Shown piece after piece: positions 38,486 through 51,544 of a stretch of DNA of 64,000 nt (position 1 is the stretch's first letter; the number at the start of each line of letters is the position of its first letter). The notes beneath the pieces are model-generated. The model did not search any database. It saw nothing but the letters and a program-made list of their open reading frames with translations, and was not told where the DNA came from. The stretch is from the NCBI RefSeq assembly GCF_023101765.2, contig NC_064226.1, positions 7,494,001 through 7,558,000 on the forward strand, written 5' to 3'. The position numbers and the translations under genes were made by a program. Source of the stretch: Spodoptera frugiperda. Taxonomy: Eukaryota > Arthropoda > Insecta > Lepidoptera > Noctuidae.

Positions 38486-41400
38486 AACCAAGCTGACTCT
38501 ACAACAACTTTTCGCCAGATAAGCTGTTGATGCCATGAACCTTGCTAAGGCTCTATTCTTAACCTAAGTTAAGAGTATCGGCACCAATTCGTTGAATTAT
38601 ACAGTATACATACACTACTTCAAAAAACCTATGCCAATAAGTACTTGAAATATAAATAACAACTTTTTGCTTATCGCAAGCATTGAACCAGTACATCCAT
38701 ATTCCATACACATGTATAGTTATACAGTATCAAATGATTTTTCGAAAGTTAGGCGCCCGACAGTCGGAATTAAGCGTCATGGTTGACGAAGTTGAGTATC
38801 AACTTTTTTATTTCCTTTCTATAAAAACTTAATATTCTTATGCTTAGTTAGGAATGCTATTAGGTACTTTTAAATTCAAATACTTATGATTAAGTAACGC
38901 AAACGAATTAACTAACACATAATTGTGTACATTGCGTCCTTATCAATTTACGTTCTCTCACAATAGAAAAACAAACCCTACTAAATAAATACATAGCCTA
39001 CAATCTGATTAACATTTGAAGACAGCCAATTCCTCGATATACCTAACAGTTTATGGACCTGCTACACGAGAAAAATCTTTCAAGTTCTACACGAGCGAAC
39101 CTGCAGGCAGATAGCTCAGACGAAAGAAAGATTTAAACGGTCGTGTCCGAAGCCTGGAAAATTTTATGATATCGATACAAATAGGTATAGATATTAAGAT
39201 GTAGATGAGAGATAGACATTGCTAATTTATGCTAAATGTTTGGACACTACAATGCATACTATTTAGGTACAGGCTATTTTTGTAATAGGTATTACATTTC
39301 TTATCTATCTAAATGCGTCACTACCTAATTATCATCTTCCAGATTCTATATTTGCGATGTGGTTAAACTAGTACCTGTTCTGAGTTAAAACCTTGGTACA
39401 CTCACTCATTGGCCCATTCTGTTACCACTTTGTTAGATATACCATGTGCAAGAGATTTTGGAGTAGTTCGTCAAATATGTTAAAGTATATGTGGCAACAT
39501 TAATTCATGGGTCATCAAATTCAATAATGCTGGCGGCACAACATCCCAAGACATCTTTGTAATCCCTTTTTACTAGACACGTTGGGCACACACATATTGG
39601 ACGGTAGACCGTAACGCATTGTATTGTGTAATACTTATGAGTTGTCCGGTAAAATCCTGACATTTCCTTAATGCAATTTTTGAACAAAGGTTACTATTTG
39701 ATATTTTAAACACGGTAACTGTTACTACTGAAGATAAGATACGGTGGCATAATGCCATTTGTTTTTAAAATTATGATTATACCGATTATGACGAAGCAAA
39801 AACGAGGGTTAAGTATTTTGTCTTATCATAAATTGGCAAATTAAGTGTCACCCATGGCCTAAAATAACCGCTGGTTAATCGGTTCATCTACGTTACCGGA
39901 ATAAAAATCAAAATTCCGGAGAAAAATCCTAATCGATCGTGGATTTGCATTTTGCATCTTTAAAATTTCAAACAATTTAGTATGTACCAAGCATACCAAA
40001 TCGTTCAAAATAAAATGCGCGCGAGGAGAAATGTTAAGAGTAACTGTCACGTATTTTTAGCTTAAAATACCATCACATACCAAAGGATTAAGAAATACAT
40101 TTATAAATCTATATTATGCTGAGACATATCATAATTATGGCATATCACATTCTTTATTCTTATGCTAATATTCCTGACTATTTATCTCTTATTTACCGCC
40201 ACAACCACGCATTTTCCATATGCGGTTATTACTGTAGTTCCATTTCCTATGTTTATGTTTAAGTAACTGTTTCGTGACGAGTGTCGTTGTCTCGAAACAG
40301 AGAAAAAAAATGTCTAAAATCTTCATAAGTTCTATTTAGCTTCGCGCCTTTTTAATACTGAAGAGCCAAGTCACAAGTTAGGGTGTACAATTGTTTACAT
40401 GTGTAATACTTCAGGCGCTTGTAGTTATATAATTTTATCTGTTTCAGGTCTTGTCCCCAGTTCGAAGAAAATATTAATTAGGTATAATTCCATTTTGAAG
40501 TGCTTCGTCTAAATAAATATCGGCGCGGCGAAGTGAAACAAAAGATCTTGGCAAATTACGCCAAAAAGAAAACACGTGGGACGAAATCATTTGATGTAAC
40601 AGATACAAATAAAAAATTAAACAGATACCATGGCTGACGTTGATGATGATAGATGGGCCAGGAAGTCTCGGTGGAAGATGATGAAGAATCGTAGACCACC
40701 TATAACAACCATCCTAAATTCCCCATAGATCCTGATCAACTTCAAAGTCATCTTATATGAAGTCATTCGTTACATTTTAGAAATTGAATTTTGAGACTCT
40801 CAATACCCAGTAGAAAATTGTATTCACACGTTAATATCAAAATCACATTATTTTTAGTAGTCTCACATTTTTACGCTATATTGTCATACACAAAATACTC
40901 TGACATAAATAGCTAATAAGCTGACTAACGACCAAAATTTTATTATCTAATAACCGATCTTTACCTAATTGATCCTGGTTTTTGACAGACACTTCAAACA
41001 ATTAATGTCGAATTTCGGCCGTAAAACAAACAAACATAAATCTTTCGGATCAAAATAGGAAGAAGGAATAAATTAGGCATCAAAACGAGTTTTCTAAGAT
41101 TTTATTCTATCATTGTTAAACTATAAAGGTAGGAAGATGTTTAATAATAAATTCGACATCGTCTGTATATGGAATACACTAGTCCAAATGTTAGTAATTT
41201 AATATAACGGTGATGTTCACGGCAAATAAATTATTGGAACCATCGGAACATATAAGATGCGCTCTACATATAATGCTGTTATAATTATTCATTAGACTGA
41301 TTGATTGTGAACGATTAATTTTATCCTTATTATTAAAGAGGTTGATGATCTCTTGGCATTTGGAATTTATTGCAAGTGCATCATAAGATCGTTGTAAATG

Positions 41401-43959
41401 TTATTTATAGTACTGGGTTTAAGGATTCTCGTAGTAGGTTATAAAATGAGAGCTTAACTTAGTTGATAGCTTGTAACACAGACCGATATCGTTTATCGTA
41501 AACATTAAAGTATTTTTAACTAAGTAGATCAGTGAAACTTGTTTAAGTGTGATCAAGAATATATTTTTGGGACGGGCCGCCACATTCATACACACACTCA
41601 TACAATACAGACCAACCAAAACATCGAAGTCTGGTAGGTCCCAGAGGCATTTAGAATCGTCCTGGACCTTGCAACGAAATAAATCAGAAGACATAATTGT
41701 AGCAAAAGGAAGACATCCCTTTTTATGAGTCTTAGGAGCCCATTTATCAAGCACCACAGAATTTGTACTTAATTAAAACTTTAGCGGTATTGTTTCTTTC
41801 CAATAATCAGTAAGCACTTAGGCATGAGAAAAACTACTATTTTATCGTCGTAGTTATTACTACAACGAATTCGACAGCATTCATGTGCAACTGCAGTTAT
41901 CAATTTATCACATCTCTAACTCTTACTTGCATTGCTACAGATATAATTCGGATGAAACAGATCCATAATTCCGATAAGGTCGGTATCCATTAACATTTGG
42001 AACAGGGAATGAACCTTATGAGACTTATAGGTACAAGTCTAACTGTGCCTGTGTGCACATCACAAATATTTGCCGAACGTTTAGATGTTGTTGACTTCAT
42101 GACTTGTACGAATCGTAAAAGATACAAAGGTAAGATGCTAAATCGCTAACTCGCACTCTAATGTTTTTGTAGCTGTAAACGTTCTCCAAACAGAACTACC
42201 TATCAATCTTTTTCATAACTTAAGCACTAGCAACATTAGTCACAATCTTCATTCCAGCGGGGTACGAAACATTTCAAATATCAATATTCTTGTCCAGACA
42301 AATGATTCATATCTAACTAGGTCTTGGAAACTTCACGTCTCAAATATTGTGCGAAGAGCGATATTATTTACCAACCGTCCAAGTCAACGCCTCACTTTAC
42401 CTGGCACGAGCAAACACAACTCTGTATGCCTAATTCATTGTTTTTAAACCGCGCAAAGCGCTATCGTCACGACCACAAAGCTCAAATATTATGGCCCACG
42501 CAATGGACATTGTATTAAATGTAAACGTAAGCAGTGTCAGGCCGTATTACATTTTTGCACACCACCGACAGATACTGATCTAAGACATTGACATAACGGG
42601 ACATTTAAAGATTAATGACGCTAATATCGTACGCGCTTCAATCTAATCATCCTGCTTGCTCGGCGCGTCAGCTCATACTTATCGATATGCTGATCTTGTT
42701 CCGTGATCTCGACAATTATTAACATTTCTCATTAAAAGAGTAATGATACCTTTACATCTACTTAACTATAAGATAAGAAACATACCTAAGTAGAGCTGCG
42801 GAGTATATCGTTTAATTGAATTGTGTTCTTTTTTGCTGCCTTCCCACTGAGTATCGAAGGTTGGTCATCAAGGGCATCATTTTCTTTGCTCAATAAATAT
42901 GTAGATCGATAACAAATCATAACACACGCTTATTAACAATAAGTTCTTCAAGTAAGTTCAGATGACGAATTTGGATTGATCGAATGAGTAAACCACATCT
43001 TAAGTAAACGTGTCTTGAAAGAATCGTCAAAAATGATCGTTTTACAGTTTTTAGAATCGAATGCAAATCGCCTGTCAAAGTGTGCACCAAGGAACATAAA
43101 TTGCCTACAGTAAGCAATTTGTTGACACGATTGACGATTTTAAAGTGCTCCTTCGTTTTGTAAAGGTCAGTGACATTATGCTGAGTGCCTGTTGTGGTTT
43201 TAGCACTTACATGCATAGGTATTTAGATAGGTGGGATTATCGGATCACATACATCAAAATCGCGACGTTGTAATCAGAAAAAATATAATTATCAAAAGCT
43301 GTAAGGGTGAGTCAGTTCCATTATCCTTCTTTAGGATCCTTGTCAAAGGATTAACGTCTATTGCTTTGCTTATTTCGTTTTATTTAAAAGGAAGCTAAAT
43401 ATAACTTATCAAAGAATCATTATGTTACTAAATTAAAGACTGGGATAACAATTTTGACGGCGAAGCTTCCAACTCCAATTTAAGGGAGTAGGTACCTGCC
43501 CACCTTCATAAGCTATATCGGTGAATTACAACCTTTTTTTATTTTATAAAATATTTTTCGTTTCCACGTTTTAATTTAACTTTAATGCTTTTGGAATATA
43601 CGGTAATGGCCCTCTTGTAACATTCAGGGAGCCAAGGCAGCAATTAAGTAAAATTATTCTTAACTTGATTAAATTTTTTGATGTAATAACTATAATGAAC
43701 TTTAATGTCTCTTTTTGTGTTACTAAAATAACTTACTTACTTAGTTTAGGTTCATTGATCCTGCATATATTACGTGTTATGTTAGACCATGCCGCCAGTG
43801 ATGATGCAGAAAAATAAACTCCATCAATCGAGTATTCCATTTCGGGTGTTCCAAACGAATTGGCTGTCATATTTTATAAAGCTCGCTGTATTGGACGGCA
43901 AATGTCAGTCCTGTACAAAAGGAGAAAAAGCTCTGTTATCTTTTTAACCTAATGTAGAG

Positions 43960-44121
43960 CGTCAGTGCAAAAATATTATAAAGGCGCGGAGTCAAGAGCC
44001 CGAAGCATTTTGCGAAGCGACTCCTTGCGGGCTGGACACACCCGCGACGCGCACTAAATAAAATTAAACTCATTTCGTACAACTTAGTCAAAGTGAATGT
44101 CGTATTTATAACAACGATAAA
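43960..44121 (+). promoter_or_regulatory. Candidate promoter of the clip protease
   Basis: A TATA-like run (ATATTATAAAGGCGC, about 43972-43986) lies about 140 bases before the ATG at 44122. A GATA-type motif (TTATCT) lies just before it at about 43937. GATA sites near insect immune-type genes are common, but the role here is inferred. No transcript start can be read directly. Confidence 0.35.
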
Positions 44122-47100
44122 ATGTTGATAAGGAGTAAATTCGCAATTGTTTGGGCGGGACTTTTAGCGTTTGGGTACGGGAGTGACTTGGACGTAACCA
44201 ATGGATTCTCGTCTACCGATGGTGCGTTCTACACCGACGATGCGGTTATTTTAAACGGTAAGCCGACTTTCCAGTATTGTTTAAACATACACGAGTAAAA
44301 TATTGACCATGCCCAATTAATCATAATAAAGTAAATATTTAATTGCTTCCAAATTTATTTGCATGATATAGTTAGTTAGTTTTATCGTAATAACATACCT
44401 CTTAACATTAATCTTTCCCAATAACATAAATAGAAATGAAAGTCTTAATTCTAATTATAATCTGCATTCAAATTATTTATTGCAGAAAATATCTTTCTGT
44501 CTGAAAATTAGGATAGATATCTACTAAATATCTGCGTTGGTAAAAATGGTGCATGAGTTTATTTAATAGCTAACTAACTGATAGAAACACTTAAAATACG
44601 AATCTCTTACAACTTCTACATTTTGTTGAATTCTTTATTTATGTGTATACGCATTAACCGTAACAAAAAGTAAGGTAAAGGTTTACTCACTCACGTACGG
44701 CTTATTCATAGAATGAGTGTAACGTCCAGTATTTGTATTGCGAGGACTCAAAACAATGGCCGGCACATGAGGGTATGGGGTTTTGAGGCTAGAGAAAGTT
44801 AAATTCGGCACTGAGATATTTATGTCTATCGTAAATACTACGATTGGCGAAAACGAATTCTGTTTTCAATGGGTTTAGGTTTAGAATGTAACAGATGTTC
44901 CTGTAAAGGTTTGATTCCTGGATCGAGGGATTTAGGACTCAAAGATATTATGTTGGTAACTAATTAACTCTAAATTGAGATCAAAACAACATTCATAAAA
45001 CTAGTAAAACGTGCCCTAAAATACATACCAGCCTTTACAAAAATTCAATTGTATGTCAAGAACCTATTAAAATTAAACTAATGTGAGTAAGTAATAACAA
45101 TATAAAGTCTGTACTAAAGTTGATGAAGACATTGGTCATCAACCTGTAATTGAGTTTGTACTAAGAACATCTAACACGTGGGCTATTATTCGGAAATACC
45201 TATGGGATCAATTCAATGCAAATTGTCATACGCCCACACATCCCAAGTCGATCACATCAATCACATCATTGTCCAAAGCACGACTTAAATTGTTCAAACT
45301 TTTTGTGCGTCACTTCGAGGACATTAATTAGATCGGAGACTGGCGATTGAAGCTGGATGACGCCTCTGACATTTCCTCGCGGTTGATAGCTGAACCCGGA
45401 ATCCAGATACAAATGTTATTAGATATGTATGCGCGTCGCCAAACAGGCTTGTTTACTGTCGTGACAATGTAGGGGCGTAAAAAATCCTTTGTCTGATTTA
45501 TACGTTGTTTTTAAATCAAACCAAGTACCAGTTTTGTGTAGGTACCGCAGGGGACGTTTGTTACCATTATCCTTTTAAGGCTCAACCATCTCACCCGACA
45601 GGAAAATTAAATGATGTAGATACTTGTTATTGGTATCAAGTTCAAGGTGTCGTGTCTGTCGGCATACCACCGCATGCTATTTAAATAAAATTGCAGTTCT
45701 ATCCACCAGTGAAAAATATTCCCTCCCCAATGGACTATAAAGCTGGTTTTTGATTGTTACAATGGTCATGAATCGGTTTTTTCGTTTTAAATCTAGGAAC
45801 CTTTAAAGGTCGTTGCGTAGCTACATTTTCATTAAAGGATCTCAGACAATCAAGTTTAATTATTTAGAACCCTCGGTCCGCCGTCATTCGAGTCTGATTC
45901 AACGTCCAGCTCCAGCATCCTCAAGGCCGGTTATTTGTCCATACCATTTTACTTGGAGTTCTTCATCAAGATGCGCATAATATACAGACCAGTTTACTTT
46001 TAAATTCTCATCTGTCTCTTGCTGCTAAAAGGTTTAACTTTTTGGAATCTTTTTCCATGACATAATTCCGCAAATATGTTGTATTTATTTAGGTCGTAGT
46101 ATTATTGGCATGCTGCACATAGCATTCTGAGGTTTGAATATAACGGAAACCGTTATGCAGCGATCCGAAATAAATAACATGCATGTTTACGACACGTTTC
46201 GTACGCTGGTGTACTCGAGCTATGCTATAAGATCGCCTTTAGAATAATAATATCCACGATGTTTACGATTATCGCTGGCGAAGTTCATTTACTTTAACTG
46301 AAGATATTGATCGAAATCAAATAATATCCAAAAATATACAAATATCACATTTGCATTGCATGTCATATCAACTTCATTTCAAAAGCATTAGTGTAAAAAC
46401 ATGACATTAGTTTTTATACTGATGCATATTTTAATTAGCAGCTTTGACATGAAACAGTCCCGAGTGTCCAGCGCGTCAATAAACTTGAAACCAGAGTTAA
46501 TTAGCAATTCTTTATGATCAAAGTGAGTACTCGTCTCAAAACAAGTTTTTAAAACGATAATTAACATATGCCAGTTATACTTTTAAACCTTAATACGGAC
46601 ATGCTCATTGGTGTAGATTGAAGCAACCGTTATACATTTGCCTTGTAATATTAGGAGGTAATCATAAACAACAAAGTCGTTCCGCCATTATGCGACAGGT
46701 TCAATGTCCCATCACTTTTTTTCATTGGACATTATTTTAATTTTGTTACACGAATAAATCGAATTGATTCGATATTATAAAAGGGATTGATTTACTTTTA
46801 TTAAGTAATCGATTCGATTCGATCGATAAAGATTGCGGTGCAATCCTGCAAATTGCAACGAATGCGTGATTTATTTATGTAAAGGATTAAATCAAATTAT
46901 TAATTCGCAATAAATAATTTTATAAAATTGATTAGTAATGCTGTATTCGGTCTTTTTTACCTTCAATCGTATTAATTTTTTGTTACTAATTAAAAATAAA
47001 ACATATGAACTGATGATGTGAGAATTAGGAATTTTGAGGTTGATTACTAAGCAGTAATAGATTTAAGGGTTTGATTAACGGGTTGTCTAGTCCTTGCCTA

Positions 47101-50100
47101 CCTAGGACTACTCCTAGCACAACTTGCATTCTCTAAATCAACATTTTATCAATAACATTCACGAACCAATATTTGGAAATACTGTATCAAGAAAATTTTC
47201 TTAATTAATTTTCAGCTCCCGCAGAACGTGTGAAGCGTGACGTGGTTAACTCAACTCGCGATGGGAAACAATTACTTCTGCTGCAACTAAGACAGGTATC
47301 TAATCTAAGGAATATTTTTTGACACAATGTATATTTTCAATGAAAAATATGGCCGGAAAATACATTGCGACAACTATTAATAAAGTAGGCCTTGTTACCT
47401 ATAAATTGACAGTTAATGGACAGCGTCAGCGTCGCCTGCTAAGTATTATCTACTTATTTATATAAATAACTTTCGTCGTTTACTTCATTAGGCCGAAGCA
47501 CCACAAGGAAAGGACTGCAAAACAGCTCTTGGGAAGACGGGAACATGCAAGACTTACAACGACTGCTACCCTTTGCTCAAAGTATCTGACTTTTCCGGTG
47601 GGGACGGATGGGTGATGGGTCATTATGACACCTGCAGATTTGTCAATGAAGAAAATAATGAGGTACAGTAATAACTTAGAACTTATTTAAGTCTACTGTG
47701 AGAACTTGTTGTGGGTCATGTTAACAGCTATTTGTACGTACTTAAATAGTTTTAAAATTGTCTTGTTAATGTCAAATCGACTAGAACGTATAGTTAACTT
47801 ACCGATTAAGTCCGGTAATAGTAGATGTTCAATTGGTCAGGTGTACGGAGTTTGCTGCACGGACCCAGTGGACACGCCGCCGCAAGAATCGCCTGATGTG
47901 CAGAGGTTCGGGTACATACAGCCTGCCGTCCCACTACAGTTTCTGCCAGGGTAGGTTTCTGTATACCAAACGTTAGATATTGGATAAAGTCTTTCATTGA
48001 ATGGAAAAACAATGAAAATATTTCAATTAAGTATTTTTTCACTGTATACTTAAATTTTTTTTTCTTTTGACTCTTTTCCAAACGTTTTAAATCGATACAG
48101 AGTATTAACCAGATTTGAGTCAGTCAATATTTTACATGAATCATTTCAACCGTCTATCGTCAACCACCGACTAACGATACTAGCGGTTGAACCAGTTGTC
48201 AGATTTTTGGAGTTCTTGATTAGCTATGACGCCCAAGATGCTGGGACACAAAAATAAAATACTTAGAACATAAATCATGCGATTACTAAAACTATACTTA
48301 AAATGACTAACCTGAATGTCACGTATGATTAACAGATTTGCAGCATTGACTAGATGGTCATACGGCAACGACGGCGACTTCCGTCAGATTCCCGCACAAT
48401 GGCCGCCGACCATCCCGCCTCTGCCTACCCACCCGCCCGACCACACTGCGCCTACGCATCCACCTTCTCTAGGTAACCTATTTCTTATTGAAAAAAATAT
48501 CTAATATTAAAAAAGTTGACAAGTTTGGAAGACGTCCAGAATTGCTGTTGTGGGTAAGACAAGCAACATCACTTCTGGAGAGCTTTATATCACAAAGACA
48601 TGAGCTTATAAATGGTTCTAAAATATTTACCTGGAACATTCATTGAAGTAGATGGAATACCTGCTGATGCTCAATGCTTGTCCACAGGTGTAACTAAACC
48701 ACCAAGTAACTTCCCGGCCGCACCTACAACCTGGCCTACCAGGCCTCCCAGCACCACCAAGCAGGTAAACTGGATACATTTCATCATTGATTGATGAATA
48801 AAAACCTACCAGTAGCAGCATCACTAGTTTAAACAATAAATAACACATTTTTTTACAAATATCTCAGACCTGGGCCCCAGCATACCCTACTAAGCCGAGT
48901 GTGCCAGCACAGCCCGTGCCTGCCCAACCTGCTGTGGACGGATCCTGTGGAATGAAAAACGGAGCTCAGGTACCTACTACATATACCATTTTATATGAAA
49001 TATTTTTACAGTCAAGAATGTATGTAGGTATACAGGCTAAGAACCGATTGATGTCAGACGTATTTCCAAGAAAGAGATATCATACAGTCTTTAGACTTCT
49101 AAATTCAAACAATAAATAGAGCCGGATCAAAGTCGAAATCATTTCGGGAGGGTTTCCTATGTACCTACTTATATTAAAAGAGTACCCTTAGTTGATTTTA
49201 TGTTGTACTTATTTCTTCATATTCTCAACAAAATTACAGACTTACGACAGCAATTACCAAGACGAGGAACGTATAGTGGGTGGGCACAACGCTGACCTGA
49301 ACGAGTGGCCGTGGATTGTGGCACTCTTCAACGCTGGACGTCAGTTCTGCGGCGGTTCCCTCATTGACGACAGACATGTGCTTTCTGCAGCCCATTGTGT
49401 GGCACAGTAAGTAAATTGTTACTTATACTAGACTTGATATTCATTATTATTAATGTCTTAAAGGCCTTATGAATCCATAAAAGTCACTGAAAGCCAAATA
49501 GAAAAACATTTTATTTGAATATCTCTGCCTCTTTGGTCGAGTGGTCGCAAGTGCGACTGCCGAACAAGGGGTCTCGGGTTCGATTCCCGGGTCGGGTAAA
49601 GTATTACTGGGCTTTTTTCGGATTTTCGAAAAATTTTCAGTGGTAGCACGGAGTCTGGAATTGTGCCCAGTATATGGCAATAGGCTCACCCCTATTACAT
49701 GGGACTTTAACACAAAATGGTGAAAAGTGGGTGTACATTGTATAGCGGCATTACGTGCCGTAATGTGCACCTCTGCCTACCCCTTCGGGGATAAAAGGCG
49801 TGACGTTGTGTGTGTGTGTGTGTTTAATTGAATAGAAATAAACCATTAACTATTGAGTAAAAAATTCGACTTACCTACCCAAATAAACTTGTCGGTTTTA
49901 TATTGTACTATCATTAATACTATTGACAACTTTCAGCATGACCTCCTGGGATGTGGCTCGGCTTACGGCCAGACTTGGAGACCACAACATCCGCACCAAC
50001 ACCGAAACTCAACACATTGAAAGGAAAATCAAGAGGGTGGTGAGACATCGTGGATTCGATATGCGTACTCTGGTAAGCATTGAAAGATAATTGTCTATTT

Positions 50101-51074
50101 TTCCAGACACTATTCAGGACAATGAATGCAATCTATAGAAGCATCTGCTTCAGTCAGCAGTTTTCTTTACTCCTACAGATTTCCATTACTAACTTGGGAA
50201 GTAATAAAACATTTTTTGTTTTCCATTTGCAGTACAACGACGTCGCCGTATTGACAATTGACCAGCCCGTGGCCTTTAGCAAGCTCGTCCGTCCCATTTG
50301 CTTGCCGGTTGGTGGCAGATCCACTTACCAAGGCAAAATCGCTACAGTCATCGGTTGGGGAAGCTTGCGAGAAAGTAAGTATAATTTAGACTTTATGATG
50401 TGTTAAGAAGACCATATTTATTTATGTTTAACCAACGAAACAGCTAACGGATTTTACTTTATTTTTGTTCAGAACAATAGTGATAAAAAATACCAATTTA
50501 CATCTATTAACCACAAATTACGATGTTCCAAAGTGAAATATTTAGACAAAGGACATGAATCATACAAGACATTGTATTATAACAAAAGATATTAGCATAT
50601 TTTTGCGACCACACGAAAATAATTTGGGTCATTTTTGTTTAACATTGGAATGTATGATTTGGTGACTAACACGACTTTTTTTGTAAAGGTGGACCTCAGC
50701 CTTCTGTTCTGCAAGAAGTGTCGATTCCAGTTTGGTCTAACCAGGAGTGCAAGTTGAAATACGGTGGAGCTGCCCCTGGTGGCATAGTGGACCACATGCT
50801 TTGTGCTGGAAAAGCTAGCATGGACTCTTGCAGTGTAAGTTCTTGTTTCCAAGGCTATTTTGTTAATGAGATCTCTTTTCCTATGAGATAGTTTCTTATA
50901 AAAACTTATTTTGTACAGGGTGACAGTGGCGGCCCTCTGATGGTGAATGAAAATGGCCGCTGGACGCAAGTCGGTATCGTGTCGTGGGGTATCGGTTGCG
51001 GCAAAGGCCAATATCCCGGCGTGTACACACGTGTCACCTACTTCTTACCTTGGATTCAGAAGAACGCCCAATAA
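44122..51074 (+). CDS. Clip-domain trypsin-like serine protease
   Basis: Twelve exons encode 519 residues: 44122-44257, 47216-47295, 47492-47662, 47841-47950, 48336-48472, 48688-48764, 48868-48969, 49240-49406, 49937-50072, 50233-50374, 50689-50834 and 50919-51074. A signal peptide is followed by one clip domain with six cysteines (81, 91, 97, 120, 134, 135), a long Pro/Thr-rich linker (about 170-265), and an S1 protease domain. Activation would be after Arg282 (EER-IVGG). The triad is His323, Asp375 and Ser471, and Asp465 at the base of the pocket predicts cleavage after Arg or Lys. Such proteases act in haemolymph cascades, for example melanisation or Toll signalling; the substrate is unknown. 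Exon 5 could start at 48336 or, in the same frame, at 48354. A poly-A signal lies at 51259-51264. Confidence 0.93.
49525..49822 (+). mobile_element. tRNA-derived SINE (family C), copy 1
   Basis: The head carries A-box-like TGGTCGAGTGGTCGC and a B box GGGTTCGATTCCCGGG. A body with TGTGCCCAGTATATGGCAAT and a tail ending in (GT)n at 49808-49822 follow. It lies in intron 8 of the clip protease, between exons 49240-49406 and 49937-50072. The copy at 61627-61897 shares the whole layout but is more diverged, so this one is younger. The flanking duplication is imperfect (ATTTGAATA against AATTGAATA). Confidence 0.75.
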
Positions 51075-51258
51075 ATTTTGTACTACCCGAAGTACAGCCG
51101 TCGTCGCAAAATTTAAAATTTCTCAATTTATTCCATGAATAATTTTTAAGGACAACTATTTTGAGAAAAACAACCGAACGACCTTGCTTTTCTTAATTAG
51201 TTGCAACAAAATTTCAATTTATGGAAATTGTGCCAATTTAATTTAAGATTTAAAATTA

Positions 51259-51264
51259 AATAAA
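51259..51264 (+). terminator. Poly-A signal of clip protease
   Basis: AATAAA lies 185 bases after the stop codon of the protease, in AT-rich sequence. The Greatwall gene ends at 51545 on the other strand, so the two 3' UTRs face each other within about 470 bases. Confidence 0.5.
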
Positions 51265-51544
51265 AATTACCATATTTCGAATATATTGTTATTTATTGTT
51301 GAAATATTAATTACATGATAAACACTGAATATAATAATCACATTAAAATCAAATAACTTAAAGTACATAATGAGATGGCTACAGCTTACAAATCAGTCTT
51401 TAAATATATGGTTTGGTTAGAAGTACATAATTGTAAGGGAAAGCATTTATAATCACAATACTAAAATATGGGTTTTACATTAAATATCACATTATATCTT
51501 TTAATCGGCTAATCCATTAAATTAATTTATTTTATTTATTTATA

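Larger units (their letters stand above)
36868..44121. other. Intergenic 7.3-kb stretch
   Basis: The left edge (36868-37020) is the promoter side of the takeout-like gene and includes a GC-rich patch at 36965-37000. I see a SINE copy at 38328-38485 and an AGATGGCGC motif (inverse) at 37651-37659. The open frames around 41419-41757 and 42917-43216 have no recognisable motif. The right edge is the promoter of the clip protease. No other gene can be supported. Confidence 0.55.

Noticed and set aside
41419..41757. 112-codon minus-strand frame
   Set aside because: No signal peptide, domain or splice context; length is possible by chance in AT-rich DNA of this size.
42917..43216. 99-codon minus-strand frame
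   Set aside because: No known motif and no supporting neighbours. I cannot exclude a small gene, but nothing supports it.
49528..49600. Possible functional tRNA on the plus strand
   Set aside because: Good A and B boxes, but it continues into a SINE body and has a related copy with target duplication at 61627.
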